DNA of 64,000 nucleotides from Bacteroidia bacterium (GCA_021740845.1 JAIOYZ010000006.1:98950-162949); one strand, 5' to 3'. Numbered from the stretch's first letter, positions 9,158-19,270 are shown. A program made the numbers and translations. Notes: a model not told the origin generated them from the letters alone.

Positions 9158-12100
9158 ATGCGAAAAAATCATTTTCAAAAAATAAACCTTCCTCGGGAGT
9201 GGGGTGGGAAGCAAGCTTTTCTTTGGGTATTGGGGAGAGTATTGGTAGTGTTGTGTCTTGTAATGCTTTTTCAACAACGCATTAAAGCTCAACAAACAAT
9301 GGTTTACACCGATGAAATAAAATTCTACAATCGGGGTATTGAATTATTCGACAAAGAGAAATATGCTGCCGCACAAAAGCACTTTGATTGGTACCAAAGA
9401 ATTGGTCACCAACCATTGAATAAAATAAATGCTGAATATTATTCTGCAGTTTGTGCAATGGAATTGTTTAATCCAGATGCAGAAAATTTATTTCTTCAAA
9501 TAGTAAACAAATACCCAGAAAACCCAAAATCAAAATTGGCCATTTTACAATTAGGGAAACTTTATTACCGGAATAAAAATAATAAAGGCGCTGTACAATG
9601 GTTAGATAAGTTTGATACAAAATATGTAAGTAATGAAGCCTTAAAAGAATATTACTTTATATATGGCTATTCACTTTTTAAGGTTGAACGCTACGATGAT
9701 GCAAAAAAATCCTTCGCTCCCATAAAGGATGAAAAAAGCAAATATTACGATGCCACCAATTATTATTACGGATATGTTTGCTATAAATCTGGTGCATTTG
9801 ATGAAGCCTTAGAACATTTTGGTAGAGTAAAATACCACAAAACATTTGGACCATTAGCAAGCGTATATATTGCACAAGTTTATTTTGCCCGCAAACAATA
9901 CAAAGACGTTATCTCATTTTGCGATACCATCAGAAACCAGGAGGTAGCCAATGATGTGGCAGGTATGGTTGGTCAATCTCATTATTTATTGAACCAATTC
10001 GATCAAGCTGTTCCTCACCTAGAGAAATTTATGAGTGCAGCTCCTGTTGTTCCAGGGGCCAATGATTATTACATGCTTGGTTATTCTTATGTACAAACAG
10101 GCAACTACAAAAAGGCAATAGATCAACTAATGAAAATCGATTCAAAAAACGACACTATCGCTCCATTTGTACAATACAATCTGGGAATAAGTTATCTAAA
10201 ATTAGAAAACAAAACTGCCTCCAGAGCAGCTTTCGACAATTGCTATAACCTTGATTCTACAGGCAATTTGGCTGAACCTAGTTTATTCTTTTCTGCAAAA
10301 CTTTCAGATGAATTGGGCTTACAAGGAATTGCAATGAACAAATATGTAAAGTTCATAGATAAATTTAATGATAGTGATTATTCTGAGGAAGCAAGAAGTA
10401 ATTTAAGCAATATCTTATTGAATGCAAAAAACTACCGAGAAGCAATTAAGATATTAGAGAGTTTAAAGAAACCAAATAAGCAAGATTTAACAAATCTCCA
10501 GCGCGTAAATTATTATAGGGCAGAAGAATATTACCTTAACAATAATTACGAGGAAGCACAAGGCCTATTTAAGAAAGCAGCCAAGGAAGAGTATGATAGA
10601 AAAATTACGGGCCTCTCCTATTTCTGGCTTTCTGAGTACGATTATAGAAACCAAAATTACAAGGGTGCTTTGGAGAATCTGAAGAAATTTCAATCGTATC
10701 CAGAGGTTAAATCAACACGTTTCTACAATCACTCTTTCTATAATCAAGGTTATGATTATTTAAAACTATCTGATTATGCTAAAGCAGTGGATGCATTTAT
10801 TGCATACGAAAGTAAAGAAAGCACCCCAAGCAATCCAGAGGCATATACAGACGCAGCAATAAGAACCGCAGATTGTTTTTTTGCAGATAAAAAATACGAA
10901 AAAGCTATTGAGTATTATGGTAAAATAATTCAAAAAGAATTGAATGGTGCAGATTATGCCCTTTACCAGAAAGCCTTAATTTTAGGGGTTCTAGGAAGAA
11001 ATGAAGAGAAAATGATTGCCTTAAAAACCATTGAAAAAAACTACCCAAAATCTCCCTATATTGATGACGCAGTTTTTGAAATGTCGGATATCTATTTAAA
11101 ATCAGAAGAGTATCCAAAAGCAATTGAATCCTTTGGTTCAATCATAACCAATTATCCTCGTTCTATTTATTTAAGAAAATCCATTTTAAATAAATCATTA
11201 GCCTTATTCAACATAAAAAAAGACGATGAAGCTTTAGAAGAAATCAAAAAATTAATCATCAATTATCCCAATAGCGAAGAAGCCAGAGAAGCTTTACCAA
11301 TGGTTCAAAATATTTTTGTAAACCAAGGCAAAGGAGAAGAATACTTGAACTTTATTCGTGTTTTACCAAATGTAGTTATTTCTGCTTCTTCTCAAGACTC
11401 CTTAAGTTATGAGTCTGCCTTTAATTTATATCAAAAAGAAAATTACGAAAAAGCTAGCAAGGGATTTGGTACATATATTACTCGTTTCCCTGGTGGTTAT
11501 TTTATCCTTAAAGCAAACTACTTCAAAGCAGAAAGCGATTACAAACAAAAGAAATACGATGATGCCTTGGTGGGTTACGAATATGTAGCTAACTCCTTGC
11601 GCAGTGAATATTCAGAACGTTGTACCCGCCAAAGTGCAGTATTGTTAAATACCCGAAAAAATTACGAGGCAGCCTATACTTATTTTTCTGCCCTCGAAAG
11701 AATTGCAAGCAATAGAGACAATTTACAATTAGCATTATTGGGTCAGATGAGAACCTGCTCTTATCTAAACAAAGTAGATTCTGCAGCATTTGCATCCATA
11801 AAATATATTAATTCTGGTATTGCTCAAAAAGAGGGTTTAATTGAAGCCCAAACGTTTGTTGGAAGATACTACATGAAACAAAGCTATTTGGATTCGGCTC
11901 AAACAGCGTTTACACAAGTATTAAAAGAAACCAAAAACATTTATGGAGCAGAAGCAAAATACAATATCGCTTTGATCCAATACAAAAGAAAAGAATACAA
12001 AACTGCACAAAAAACAATCTTTGAACTCAATGATAAATTTAGCGGTTTTGACAATTGGGTTGCAAAAGGATTTGTACTTTTAGCAGATACCTACATCCAA

Positions 12101-12277
12101 CAAAAAGATTATTTTCAAGCTAAGGCAACCTTGCAAAGTTTAATTGATAATTACGATGGGGAGGATATATTAAACGAATGCAAAACCAAACTTACAGAAA
12201 TTGCCGAGTTGGAAAATAGCCAGAAAAAAGAATCTCAAAAACAAATAGAACAAAGGATTAAACAAAGTGAAAAATAA
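9158..12277 (+). CDS. Large exported tetratricopeptide-repeat protein
   Basis: A 1039-residue protein almost entirely made of TPR helical hairpins, with repeated signatures such as YNRGIELFDKEKYAAAQKHF, YFIYGYSLFKVERYDDAKKSF and YDDALVGYEYVANSL. The N-terminus has positive charges, then the hydrophobic stretch VLGRVLVVLCLVMLF and AQQT, so it is probably exported to the periplasm. The C-terminus is a charged helix (ENSQKKESQKQIEQRIKQ). It overlaps the next gene, an outer-membrane barrel, by 11 bases, which implies translational coupling and perhaps a shared envelope complex. I do not know its specific role. TPR scaffolds paired with barrels are common in Bacteroidota envelope machines. Confidence 0.88.
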   Translation: MRKNHFQKINLPREWGGKQAFLWVLGRVLVVLCLVMLFQQRIKAQQTMVYTDEIKFYNRGIELFDKEKYAAAQKHFDWYQRIGHQPLNKINAEYYSAVCAMELFNPDAENLFLQIVNKYPENPKSKLAILQLGKLYYRNKNNKGAVQWLDKFDTKYVSNEALKEYYFIYGYSLFKVERYDDAKKSFAPIKDEKSKYYDATNYYYGYVCYKSGAFDEALEHFGRVKYHKTFGPLASVYIAQVYFARKQYKDVISFCDTIRNQEVANDVAGMVGQSHYLLNQFDQAVPHLEKFMSAAPVVPGANDYYMLGYSYVQTGNYKKAIDQLMKIDSKNDTIAPFVQYNLGISYLKLENKTASRAAFDNCYNLDSTGNLAEPSLFFSAKLSDELGLQGIAMNKYVKFIDKFNDSDYSEEARSNLSNILLNAKNYREAIKILESLKKPNKQDLTNLQRVNYYRAEEYYLNNNYEEAQGLFKKAAKEEYDRKITGLSYFWLSEYDYRNQNYKGALENLKKFQSYPEVKSTRFYNHSFYNQGYDYLKLSDYAKAVDAFIAYESKESTPSNPEAYTDAAIRTADCFFADKKYEKAIEYYGKIIQKELNGADYALYQKALILGVLGRNEEKMIALKTIEKNYPKSPYIDDAVFEMSDIYLKSEEYPKAIESFGSIITNYPRSIYLRKSILNKSLALFNIKKDDEALEEIKKLIINYPNSEEAREALPMVQNIFVNQGKGEEYLNFIRVLPNVVISASSQDSLSYESAFNLYQKENYEKASKGFGTYITRFPGGYFILKANYFKAESDYKQKKYDDALVGYEYVANSLRSEYSERCTRQSAVLLNTRKNYEAAYTYFSALERIASNRDNLQLALLGQMRTCSYLNKVDSAAFASIKYINSGIAQKEGLIEAQTFVGRYYMKQSYLDSAQTAFTQVLKETKNIYGAEAKYNIALIQYKRKEYKTAQKTIFELNDKFSGFDNWVAKGFVLLADTYIQQKDYFQAKATLQSLIDNYDGEDILNECKTKLTEIAELENSQKKESQKQIEQRIKQSEK

Positions 12278-13958
12278 GACCATGACAAATAAAGCCATCC
12301 TTAAACTAGCCAGTCTTTTGTTAGGTATTTTCTGTTTGAACCAAGTAAATGCCCAAACTACCGATAGTTTATTAAAAGATAATAAGATAACTGTAATAAA
12401 AGATTTCATTCCTGTTTTATCTGAAGCTATCAAGATCCCTGTAAATCCAAATCCAGAAAAACCAGAAATCATCCCTCCTGTTTTTAACTACGATATTCCC
12501 AGTAAACAGTTTTTGGTTCAGCCTACAATTTATACTATTAAACCTTTAAGTGTAGGCACCATGTTATTACCAAAACTAAAAGGCAATTACATGAAACTTG
12601 GCTTTGGAAATAACCAAATGCCATTGGCAGAAGTTTACCTAAACACCGTAAGAAACAAACAATACCAAGCTGGCATGTTTTTAAAACATTTATCTGGTAA
12701 TGGAGATGCCAATTACAATAATTTTGCTAACAGCACTGCTTATGGTTATGTAAAGAAATTTACTCAAAAAGGTGTGTTTGGTGCTGATGCTTACTTTCAT
12801 AGAAATATGGTTAACTATTATGGTTCACCCAATGATGTTTTGGATTTAAAAAACAATGAACCCAAAGTTGTTTATCATTTATACGATATCAAAACCAATT
12901 ATCAGAATTACACTAAAGATAGCAATGGATTAATTTATAAATTAGATTTAAACTATTATAACTTTAATAACTCTGGTAGCTTTAATGAAAACGATGTTGC
13001 TATTAAAGCAAAAATAAGCAAGAGCTATGCAAGCATTCCTTTTGAATTATTAACAGGCTTGAGAATTAACAACAATTCTATTAAAGACCTTAATAGCAAT
13101 TGGAACAATTACCAGAGAATTTACTTCGATTTAAACCCTCAAATATTCATGAATGGCAACGACTATTACTTGAGAGGTGGTTTCAATTCTACCATCGCAA
13201 GTGATACTGCCGGTTCTGGGTTTCATTTCTTCCCTAAGGCTGAAGGTGGTTATTCTATAATTGCACGAAAAATGGTTGTTTATGCAGGACTTACTGGTAA
13301 GCTTGAACCAAATACTTACAGAAGTATTTTAACAGAAAATCCATTTGTAAATCAAATGCTCTTGAAAAACACTGTCAACAAAATTGAAATTTATGGAGGT
13401 TTAAAAGGTGAATTGACTCCTCAAACAAGTTATCAAATTTCTACCTCATCTGTTTCTGTAGAGAACATGACTTTCTATTCTCAAGATTCAATAAAGGGTT
13501 CTCAAATTTTATTATACGATAAAGGCAACTCTAAGTTTACAACCTTAAGTTTTGGATTGCAACATCAATTAAACGATAAGTTTAGATTGGGTTTTGTAAG
13601 CAATATTTATGGATATCAATTGAAGAATTTAACCCGTGCATATGGTAGACCAGAATTTGAAGCAAAATTGAATACTACCTACAATATCGGAGATAAGTTT
13701 TTAATCAAATTAGATCTTATTTATTGGGGTGAAAGATATGGTAGATTAGATGCCAATAGAGCTGATAGCACTTTTGGTTCAACCGATTACAAAATGAAAC
13801 CTTTTGTAGATCTAAATATTGGAATAGACTATAGATATAACAAAAACTTTTCTGCCTTCATAACCTTTAATAATATAGCAAATAACAATTACCAAAGGTT
13901 TTATAGCTACCCAGTTTATGGTATCAATATTTTAGGTGGATTTACATTTACATTTTAA
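12267..13958 (+). CDS. Outer-membrane beta-barrel protein (TonB-receptor-like barrel without plug)
   Basis: A 563-residue protein with a signal peptide (LLLGIFCLNQVNA-QTT), a proline-rich linker (KIPVNPNPEKPEIIPPVFNYDIPSKQF) and then alternating amphipathic strands to the C-terminus (INILGGFTFTF ends in F, as barrels do). It has no carboxypeptidase-like domain or plug, so it is shorter than true TonB-dependent receptors although its strands resemble theirs. Two in-frame starts exist (12267 and 12282). I kept the first because the overlap with the TPR gene favours coupling. The function is unknown, and a partnership with the upstream TPR protein is inferred from gene order. Confidence 0.82.
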   Translation: MKNKTMTNKAILKLASLLLGIFCLNQVNAQTTDSLLKDNKITVIKDFIPVLSEAIKIPVNPNPEKPEIIPPVFNYDIPSKQFLVQPTIYTIKPLSVGTMLLPKLKGNYMKLGFGNNQMPLAEVYLNTVRNKQYQAGMFLKHLSGNGDANYNNFANSTAYGYVKKFTQKGVFGADAYFHRNMVNYYGSPNDVLDLKNNEPKVVYHLYDIKTNYQNYTKDSNGLIYKLDLNYYNFNNSGSFNENDVAIKAKISKSYASIPFELLTGLRINNNSIKDLNSNWNNYQRIYFDLNPQIFMNGNDYYLRGGFNSTIASDTAGSGFHFFPKAEGGYSIIARKMVVYAGLTGKLEPNTYRSILTENPFVNQMLLKNTVNKIEIYGGLKGELTPQTSYQISTSSVSVENMTFYSQDSIKGSQILLYDKGNSKFTTLSFGLQHQLNDKFRLGFVSNIYGYQLKNLTRAYGRPEFEAKLNTTYNIGDKFLIKLDLIYWGERYGRLDANRADSTFGSTDYKMKPFVDLNIGIDYRYNKNFSAFITFNNIANNNYQRFYSYPVYGINILGGFTFTF

Positions 13959-13968
13959 CTAAAAAACA

Positions 13969-15273
13969 ATGAGCGTTTTTAAAATACAAGGTGGCAAAAA
14001 ATTAAAGGGTGAATTAACACCTCAAGGTGCCAAAAATGAGGCTCTTCAAATATTATCTGCAGTTTTACTTACAGAAGATGAAATAGAAATTTCTAATATT
14101 CCTCTCATAAGGGATGTTATGAAATTAATTGAACTTCTGGGTGATTTAGGTGTAGAAGTTAAAAAGGTAAAAGAAGATACTTATTCTTTTAAAGCTAAAA
14201 ACGTAAACTTAGATTATTTACTTAGCGAAGATTTTAAACTTAAGGGTGCCAGTTTAAGAGGTTCTATCATGATTATTGGACCACTATTGGCTCGCTTTGG
14301 CTTGGCTTATATTCCAGAACCAGGAGGAGATAAAATTGGCAGAAGACCTGTTGATACACACCTTAGAGGTTTTGAAAATTTAGGAGCAACCTTTGAACAC
14401 ATGCACCAAGAGCGCTTCTATAAAATTAATGGCAAAGAGTTAAGAGGTGCCTATATGTTATTGGATGAGGCTTCTGTTACAGGTACTGCAAATATTCTGA
14501 TGGCAGCCAGTTTAGCCAAAGGCAGAACAAGTATTTATAATGCCGCAAGCGAACCATATATCCAACAATTATGCAAAATGCTTAATAGCATGGGTGCTAA
14601 AATAACTGGTGTTGGTTCAAACCTATTGCATATTGATGGGGTTGAAAAACTTAGTGGTTGCCGCCATAGAATGTTGCCAGATATGATTGAGATTGGTAGT
14701 TTTATTGGTCTTGCAGCTGCAACTAATTCTGATATAACCATTAAAAATTGTTCTATCGAGAACTTAGGAATTATTCCTAAACAGTTTCAAAGAATGGGAA
14801 TTAAAATGAATATCAATGGCGATGACATTCATATTCCAGAACAAGAATCCTATAAAATTGAAACCTTAATTGATGGTTCTATTTTAACTATCAAAGATGG
14901 CATTTGGCCTTCCTTTACTCCTGATTTAATTTCAATAGCTTTGGTTACTGCCACGCAAGCTAAGGGCAGTGTTCTTATTCATCAATGGATGTTCGAGAGC
15001 CGTTTGTTCTTTGTAGATAATTTAATTGATATGGGTGCTAAAATTATCCTGTGCGATCCACACCGTGCTGTTGTTATTGGTTCAAACCGAGAAACAAAAT
15101 TGCGCGGAATTAATATGTCGTCACCAGATATTAGAGCCGGTGTATCTATGCTTATCGCAGCTTTAGCGGCACAAGGAACAAGTACTATAAACAATATTGA
15201 GCAAATAGATAGAGGCTACCAGCATATTGATGAACGCCTAAGGGCAATTGGCGCAGACATCACTAGAATCTAA
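13969..15273 (+). CDS. murA: UDP-N-acetylglucosamine 1-carboxyvinyltransferase
   Basis: Catalyses the first committed step of peptidoglycan synthesis, adding enolpyruvate from PEP to UDP-GlcNAc in the cytoplasm. At 434 residues it is slightly longer than usual. It carries the family landmarks KLKGELTPQGAKNEAL at the N-terminus, RGSIMIIGPLLARFG, and SSPDIRAGVSMLIAALAAQGTSTI near the end. The active-site loop reads EPGGDKIGRRP, with Asp121 in the place of the Cys115 of E. coli. This substitution is known to make MurA insensitive to fosfomycin in other bacteria. The next gene begins at the last base of the stop codon. Two repeat copies lie inside it (14624 and 15079). Confidence 0.96.
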   Translation: MSVFKIQGGKKLKGELTPQGAKNEALQILSAVLLTEDEIEISNIPLIRDVMKLIELLGDLGVEVKKVKEDTYSFKAKNVNLDYLLSEDFKLKGASLRGSIMIIGPLLARFGLAYIPEPGGDKIGRRPVDTHLRGFENLGATFEHMHQERFYKINGKELRGAYMLLDEASVTGTANILMAASLAKGRTSIYNAASEPYIQQLCKMLNSMGAKITGVGSNLLHIDGVEKLSGCRHRMLPDMIEIGSFIGLAAATNSDITIKNCSIENLGIIPKQFQRMGIKMNINGDDIHIPEQESYKIETLIDGSILTIKDGIWPSFTPDLISIALVTATQAKGSVLIHQWMFESRLFFVDNLIDMGAKIILCDPHRAVVIGSNRETKLRGINMSSPDIRAGVSMLIAALAAQGTSTINNIEQIDRGYQHIDERLRAIGADITRI

Positions 15274-15776
15274 TGAAATTACTCCTTTCATTTTTTTTAT
15301 TTTTCGGTTTGAACCAAACTCTTTTGGCTCAGAAAAAATCATTTTCTATTGGAGATACTTTGCCCAATTTTGAGTATCAAGGTCAGTTTGCACGCAACTA
15401 TCAATTAAAGGAATTAAAAGGTTCTTACGTTTTGATCCAATTTTGGGCTTCATGGAATCAAGAAAGCCGTTCGATGCAATTTGATTTTATTGAAACCTAT
15501 GGAAAATACAAGGATAAAAAGTTTAAGAAAGGTAGGAGATTTTATATCATTAGTGTTAGCCTCGATGAAGACAGAGTTATATGGGAATTAAGTTTAAAAA
15601 AAGATAACCTTCCTTGGAAATCTAACGTTTGCGATTTTCAGGTTTGGAACTCCCCTATTGTTAAAAACTGTAGAATTAACAGCATTCCTTTTAATTATTT
15701 AGTAGATCCCGACGGCAGAATAATTGCCAAAAACCTCACCAAAGAACAATTAGACGAAATCTTGAAAGGCTTGTAG
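15273..15776 (+). CDS. TlpA-like thioredoxin-fold protein lacking the CxxC motif
   Basis: A 167-residue exported protein with a signal peptide (FFLFFGLNQTLLA-QKK), the AhpC/TlpA opening GDTLPNFEYQ and the usual core LKGSYVLIQFWASW. At the active-site position, where a redox-active member would read WCxxC, the sequence is WNQES (Asn62 and Ser65), so both cysteines are gone. The later SIPFNYLVDPDGRIIAKNL keeps the cis-proline loop, so the fold appears intact. It is unlikely to act as a thiol oxidoreductase and may be structural or binding. It follows murA by overlap and precedes grpE. A dispersed-repeat copy (15306-15315) falls within its signal-peptide codons. Confidence 0.85.
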   Translation: MKLLLSFFLFFGLNQTLLAQKKSFSIGDTLPNFEYQGQFARNYQLKELKGSYVLIQFWASWNQESRSMQFDFIETYGKYKDKKFKKGRRFYIISVSLDEDRVIWELSLKKDNLPWKSNVCDFQVWNSPIVKNCRINSIPFNYLVDPDGRIIAKNLTKEQLDEILKGL

Positions 15777-15843
15777 AATGTCACATTGTCACCAAAAAAG
15801 GCGTGGCAAAGGATTTGAACCTAAGCAAAGAAAAAGGAATAGA

Positions 15844-16428
15844 ATGGCACAAGAACAAAATAACCAAAACGAAGAAATCGAATTTAAGGCAGACAATACC
15901 CATATCGACGAGGAATTAAAGGAGATTGCAAATGAAATTGAAAATCACCAGCCAACTGCCACAAATGAAGAATCTGTCAGTGAGGAAGAGAAAGTAAAAG
16001 CCGAATTGGCATCGGTTCAAGACAAATATTTAAGATTGTATTCTGAGTTTGAAAATTACAAACGTAGAACAACAAAAGAAAGATCTGATTTATTTAAAAC
16101 AGCCAATCAAGAAATGGTTTTGGCTATGATTCCAGTCTTAGATGATTTTGAAAGAGCTTTGCAAGCAATGGTTACTTCAGAAGAAAATAAGACAATTAAA
16201 GAAGGGGTTGATTTAATTTACAACAAATTAAAAAGCACCTTAACCCAAAAAGGTTTAAAAGAAATGGAAGCAGAAGGGAAACCTTTTGATGTTGAATTCC
16301 ATGAAGCCATTACTAAAATTCCAGCTCCAAGTGAAGAATTAAAAGATAAAATTGTGGCAGTTTTAGAAAAAGGATATTTCCTTCACGATAAGGTTATAAG
16401 GTTTGCAAAAGTTATAATTGGCGAATAA
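15844..16428 (+). CDS. grpE: GrpE nucleotide-exchange factor of the DnaK chaperone
   Basis: Releases ADP from DnaK. I start at 15844 ([14 protein letters not shown], 194 residues) because GrpE begins with an acidic tail and an AAAGGA-like stretch precedes this ATG. An in-frame ATG at 15778 would add a strongly basic, unconserved segment. A long helix or coiled coil ([36 protein letters not shown]) is followed by the four-helix/beta-domain region with [48 protein letters not shown]. dnaJ follows after 5 bases. dnaK is not in the window. Confidence 0.95.
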   Translation: MAQEQNNQNEEIEFKADNTHIDEELKEIANEIENHQPTATNEESVSEEEKVKAELASVQDKYLRLYSEFENYKRRTTKERSDLFKTANQEMVLAMIPVLDDFERALQAMVTSEENKTIKEGVDLIYNKLKSTLTQKGLKEMEAEGKPFDVEFHEAITKIPAPSEELKDKIVAVLEKGYFLHDKVIRFAKVIIGE

Positions 16429-16433
16429 AAAAA

Positions 16434-17591
16434 ATGGCAAAAAGAGATTATTACGAAGTACTGGGTGTAGGTAGAAATGCTGCCGCAGATGAAATTAAAA
16501 AAGCATATAGGCAGATGGCTATTAAATTCCATCCAGACAAAAATCCAGGGAATAAAGAAGCCGAAGATAAATTTAAAGAGGCAGCAGAAGCTTATGAAAT
16601 ATTAAGTGATGCAGATAAAAAGGCTCGCTACGATAGATTTGGCCACCAAGGAATGGGTGGCGCCGGTTCTCATGGTGGAGGCGGAATGAACATGGATGAT
16701 ATCTTCAGTCAATTTGGAGATGTATTTGGAGATGGACATCCTTTCGAATCTTTTTTTGGTGGAGGCGGCCAACGCAGAGGCGGTGGCGGAAGACGTCAAC
16801 GAGTGGGAACCAACCTTAGGGTAAAAGTAAAGTTAACCCTTCAAGAAATTGCAACTGGCGTTGAGAAAAAATTAAAAGTAAACAAACAAATTTCTTGCTC
16901 CACCTGCGGAGGCAATGGAGCAAAAGATAAAGCATCTTTTAAAACCTGCGGAACTTGCGGTGGCGCTGGACAGGTTAGAAAAGTTACCCAAACATTCTTA
17001 GGACAAATGGCAACCACATCTACTTGCCCAACTTGTAATGGAGAAGGAAATGTAGTTACTTCTAGCTGTAGCAGTTGCCGTGGAAGTGGAAGAATGGAAG
17101 GCGAAGAAATTATCACAGTTAATATTCCAGCAGGTGTTGCAGATGGTATGCAACTTTCGATGAGTGGAAAAGGAAATGCTCCTGAAAGAGGTGGAATTCC
17201 AGGTGATTTAATTATCTTAATTGAAGAAATTGAAGACCCAATTTTAAAACGCGATGGTAACAATATCATCTACGATTTATACATGAATTTTGCCGATGCT
17301 GCTTTGGGAACTCAGGTAGAAATACCAACAGTTACTGGAAAAGTAAAGTTAAAAATTGATGCTGGAACGCAAGCTGGAAAGATATTGCGCTTAAGAGGTA
17401 AAGGTTTACCTGAACTTAACTCTGGCTACAGTGGAGATCAATTGGTTCAAGTAAATGTTTGGACACCAAAAAAATTAAGTTCTGAGGAAAAAGCACTTTT
17501 GGAAAAACTAAGAGAGGCAGAGAACTTTAGTCCAAAACCAGATAAAAACGATCATGGCTTCTTTGATAGAATGAAGGAGTTTTTTAATTAA
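16434..17591 (+). CDS. dnaJ: Chaperone DnaJ
   Basis: J-protein co-chaperone that delivers clients to DnaK and stimulates its ATPase. The 385-residue protein has all classical parts: a J domain with the HPD motif (FHPDKNPG, residues 33-35), a Gly-rich linker (about 70-120), four zinc-binding CxxCxGxG repeats ([32 protein letters not shown]) and the C-terminal substrate-binding domain. The order grpE-dnaJ with a 5-base gap is a normal heat-shock operon arrangement. Its stop codon overlaps the stop of the convergent minus-strand gene within 17588-17591. I see no hairpin terminator at that junction. Confidence 0.97.
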   Translation: MAKRDYYEVLGVGRNAAADEIKKAYRQMAIKFHPDKNPGNKEAEDKFKEAAEAYEILSDADKKARYDRFGHQGMGGAGSHGGGGMNMDDIFSQFGDVFGDGHPFESFFGGGGQRRGGGGRRQRVGTNLRVKVKLTLQEIATGVEKKLKVNKQISCSTCGGNGAKDKASFKTCGTCGGAGQVRKVTQTFLGQMATTSTCPTCNGEGNVVTSSCSSCRGSGRMEGEEIITVNIPAGVADGMQLSMSGKGNAPERGGIPGDLIILIEEIEDPILKRDGNNIIYDLYMNFADAALGTQVEIPTVTGKVKLKIDAGTQAGKILRLRGKGLPELNSGYSGDQLVQVNVWTPKKLSSEEKALLEKLREAENFSPKPDKNDHGFFDRMKEFFN

Positions 17592-18358
17592 AACTTAGGG
17601 CAACCTAATCTTCCTTTTCTTTGAGTTATATTGATATACAAGCCTATTCCTGTGTAGTAATATCCATCTGGCGGTATCCAAGAACGCTTGTGTAGATTTC
17701 CCGACATTTTATTGGAGGTGCTAATATTAACGGTATTTTGCCAATACAGGCTTATATTATTTGTTATTCGCATTCCTAATACCAGGCCAAAATTTCCAAC
17801 AACAGCAAGTTGCTTATCTGCTTGGTCTTTTGATGTTTTGATTTCGCCAGCATAGCCAACTGAGGAAAATATCCTATCAATGGATTCTGTTTTGGTATTT
17901 ACCGTAAAATATTTCGACCTAAAGGAAATAGCACCCAGACCAATTTGACCATTTACAGTAAATCGTCCATTGGTTAAACCCGCATTGTCATTAAAGCTAT
18001 AATCTATATTAAATTGAATGTCGTTAAAATCACAGCTAGAACCTTGTGTGTTTTGGGATTTTAATGTAAGTAAATGGCCATTTCTGTATTCTAAACCCAT
18101 TTCCCAACGGCTGTTTAAAGCTTTATTTATTGACCCAAAAAAAGATGGAATTAGTTCATTAAACTCTCCATAATTGGTAGTAATTTGATAATCCATTTGG
18201 TTGGTAAGGTAAATGGAATATCCAACACCTCCTCCAAACCTAAAATCCTCCCAACTCCAACCTCTTGATAAATAACTTTGCGACAGAGTTGCACCATTTC
18301 CAAAAGTGTTTGAAAGGTTAAAAATGAAAATAAAAATTAGTAATCGCAAATTTTTCAT
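17588..18358 (-). CDS. Putative outer-membrane/surface beta-barrel protein (tandem paralogue 1)
   Basis: A 256-residue protein starting at the ATG at 18356-18358, which opens a hydrophobic signal ([20 protein letters not shown]). The open frame reaches 18442, but those extra 28 residues are not signal-like. Repeated amphipathic strands ([52 protein letters not shown]) suggest a small outer-membrane barrel. It is a clear paralogue of the next gene: both have a DQMDY or NQMDY strand, [21 protein letters not shown] or its equivalent, and a C-terminal RLGCP. Only two cysteines follow the signal (SSCDFN and LGCPKF), both conserved in the paralogue, so a disulfide is plausible. Function unknown. 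Confidence 0.72.
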   Translation of the reverse strand: MKNLRLLIFIFIFNLSNTFGNGATLSQSYLSRGWSWEDFRFGGGVGYSIYLTNQMDYQITTNYGEFNELIPSFFGSINKALNSRWEMGLEYRNGHLLTLKSQNTQGSSCDFNDIQFNIDYSFNDNAGLTNGRFTVNGQIGLGAISFRSKYFTVNTKTESIDRIFSSVGYAGEIKTSKDQADKQLAVVGNFGLVLGMRITNNISLYWQNTVNISTSNKMSGNLHKRSWIPPDGYYYTGIGLYINITQRKGRLGCPKF

Positions 18359-18454
18359 AAGAACCGGGGCATTTCTTAATTTGTTCTTAACGAATTTAGG
18401 ATAAAATAAATAAAATGCAAGCAGCTCATTTTTTTGAGCCAAACCATACCTTGC

Positions 18455-19270
18455 CTATTTAAAAGGAGAATAATACTGCAATCTTGGGCAGCCTAATCTA
18501 CTTCCACCTACACCAAATCTCAAATAAACACTAATTCCAGAATAAAAATATCCATCAGGTGGGATCTTAGCTGTTTTAACCAAATTGCCCGACATTTTAC
18601 TTGAGGAAGATACTTGAATACTATTTTCCCAATATAAATCAACAGTTCTAGATAATTTAAAGCCCAAACTTAATCCAAGGTTACCAATTACAGCTAACTT
18701 TTTATTTGGAATGTCTACAAACTTTTTACCTTTAAAATCAGAACGATCCTCATATCCATATCCAACGGTAGAAAGCTTTTCGGTAATAGTTAAAAAATTT
18801 GGATTCACCGAGAAATACATGCTTTTGAAATAAGTTAATCCGATACCATATTGAACATTTACGGTAACTCTCTTTTGGTTCAAATCAATATTGTCGTTTA
18901 GAGTTCTGTGCCAAATTGATTGAATTTCTTGGTAATTACATTGTATTCCTTGGGTATTAGACGATTTTAAGGTTTGAAAGGAACCAAATTTCATAACAAG
19001 TCCCCATTCTTTGTCTTGGTTAAGTTGTTTAAAACCACCTAGTGTAAGATTTGGCCTTAACTCATGAAAGTCTCCATAATGTTTTGTAATGGCATAATCC
19101 ATTTGATCGCCTAAATACAAGGCATATCCCAAACCTACGCCTAAACGCCAACCATCCAATGGAGAATGATTGTTTAATTTGGGACTTCCCAAATTATTTA
19201 TCTCACCAGCTTTCACTGCAAATGAAAAGCTAAGTAAAATTAACAAATAATATATCTGTCTATTTTTCAC
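18455..19270 (-). CDS. Putative outer-membrane/surface beta-barrel protein (tandem paralogue 2)
   Basis: A 271-residue exported protein (signal peptide LLILLSFSFAVKA-GEI) that parallels the downstream gene along its length. Shared elements in order: GVGLGYALYLGDQMDYAITKHYGDFHEL, a cysteine after NTQG (IQCNYQ), MYFSVN, KKLAVIGNLGLSLGF, DLYWENS, SSSKMSGNL, IPPDGYFYSGISVYLRFG and SRLGCPR. The two conserved cysteines are the only ones after the signal. The genes lie about 100 bases apart on the same strand, a tandem duplication with considerable divergence. It probably lies in the outer membrane. I recognise no named family. Confidence 0.75.
   Translation of the reverse strand: MKNRQIYYLLILLSFSFAVKAGEINNLGSPKLNNHSPLDGWRLGVGLGYALYLGDQMDYAITKHYGDFHELRPNLTLGGFKQLNQDKEWGLVMKFGSFQTLKSSNTQGIQCNYQEIQSIWHRTLNDNIDLNQKRVTVNVQYGIGLTYFKSMYFSVNPNFLTITEKLSTVGYGYEDRSDFKGKKFVDIPNKKLAVIGNLGLSLGFKLSRTVDLYWENSIQVSSSSKMSGNLVKTAKIPPDGYFYSGISVYLRFGVGGSRLGCPRLQYYSPFK

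Noticed and set aside
9029..9295. 88-residue minus-strand open frame
   Set aside because: It overlaps the start of the TPR protein gene and its signal peptide codons. It shows no domain and no upstream signal.
16841..17269. 142-residue minus-strand open frame
   Set aside because: It is antisense to the zinc-finger part of dnaJ and has no independent support.
17584..17591. TTAATTAA palindrome at the dnaJ end as a regulatory site
   Set aside because: It is simply the overlap of two convergent stop codons. The rimM/MFS junction at 22880-22883 (CTAG) is the same kind of arrangement.
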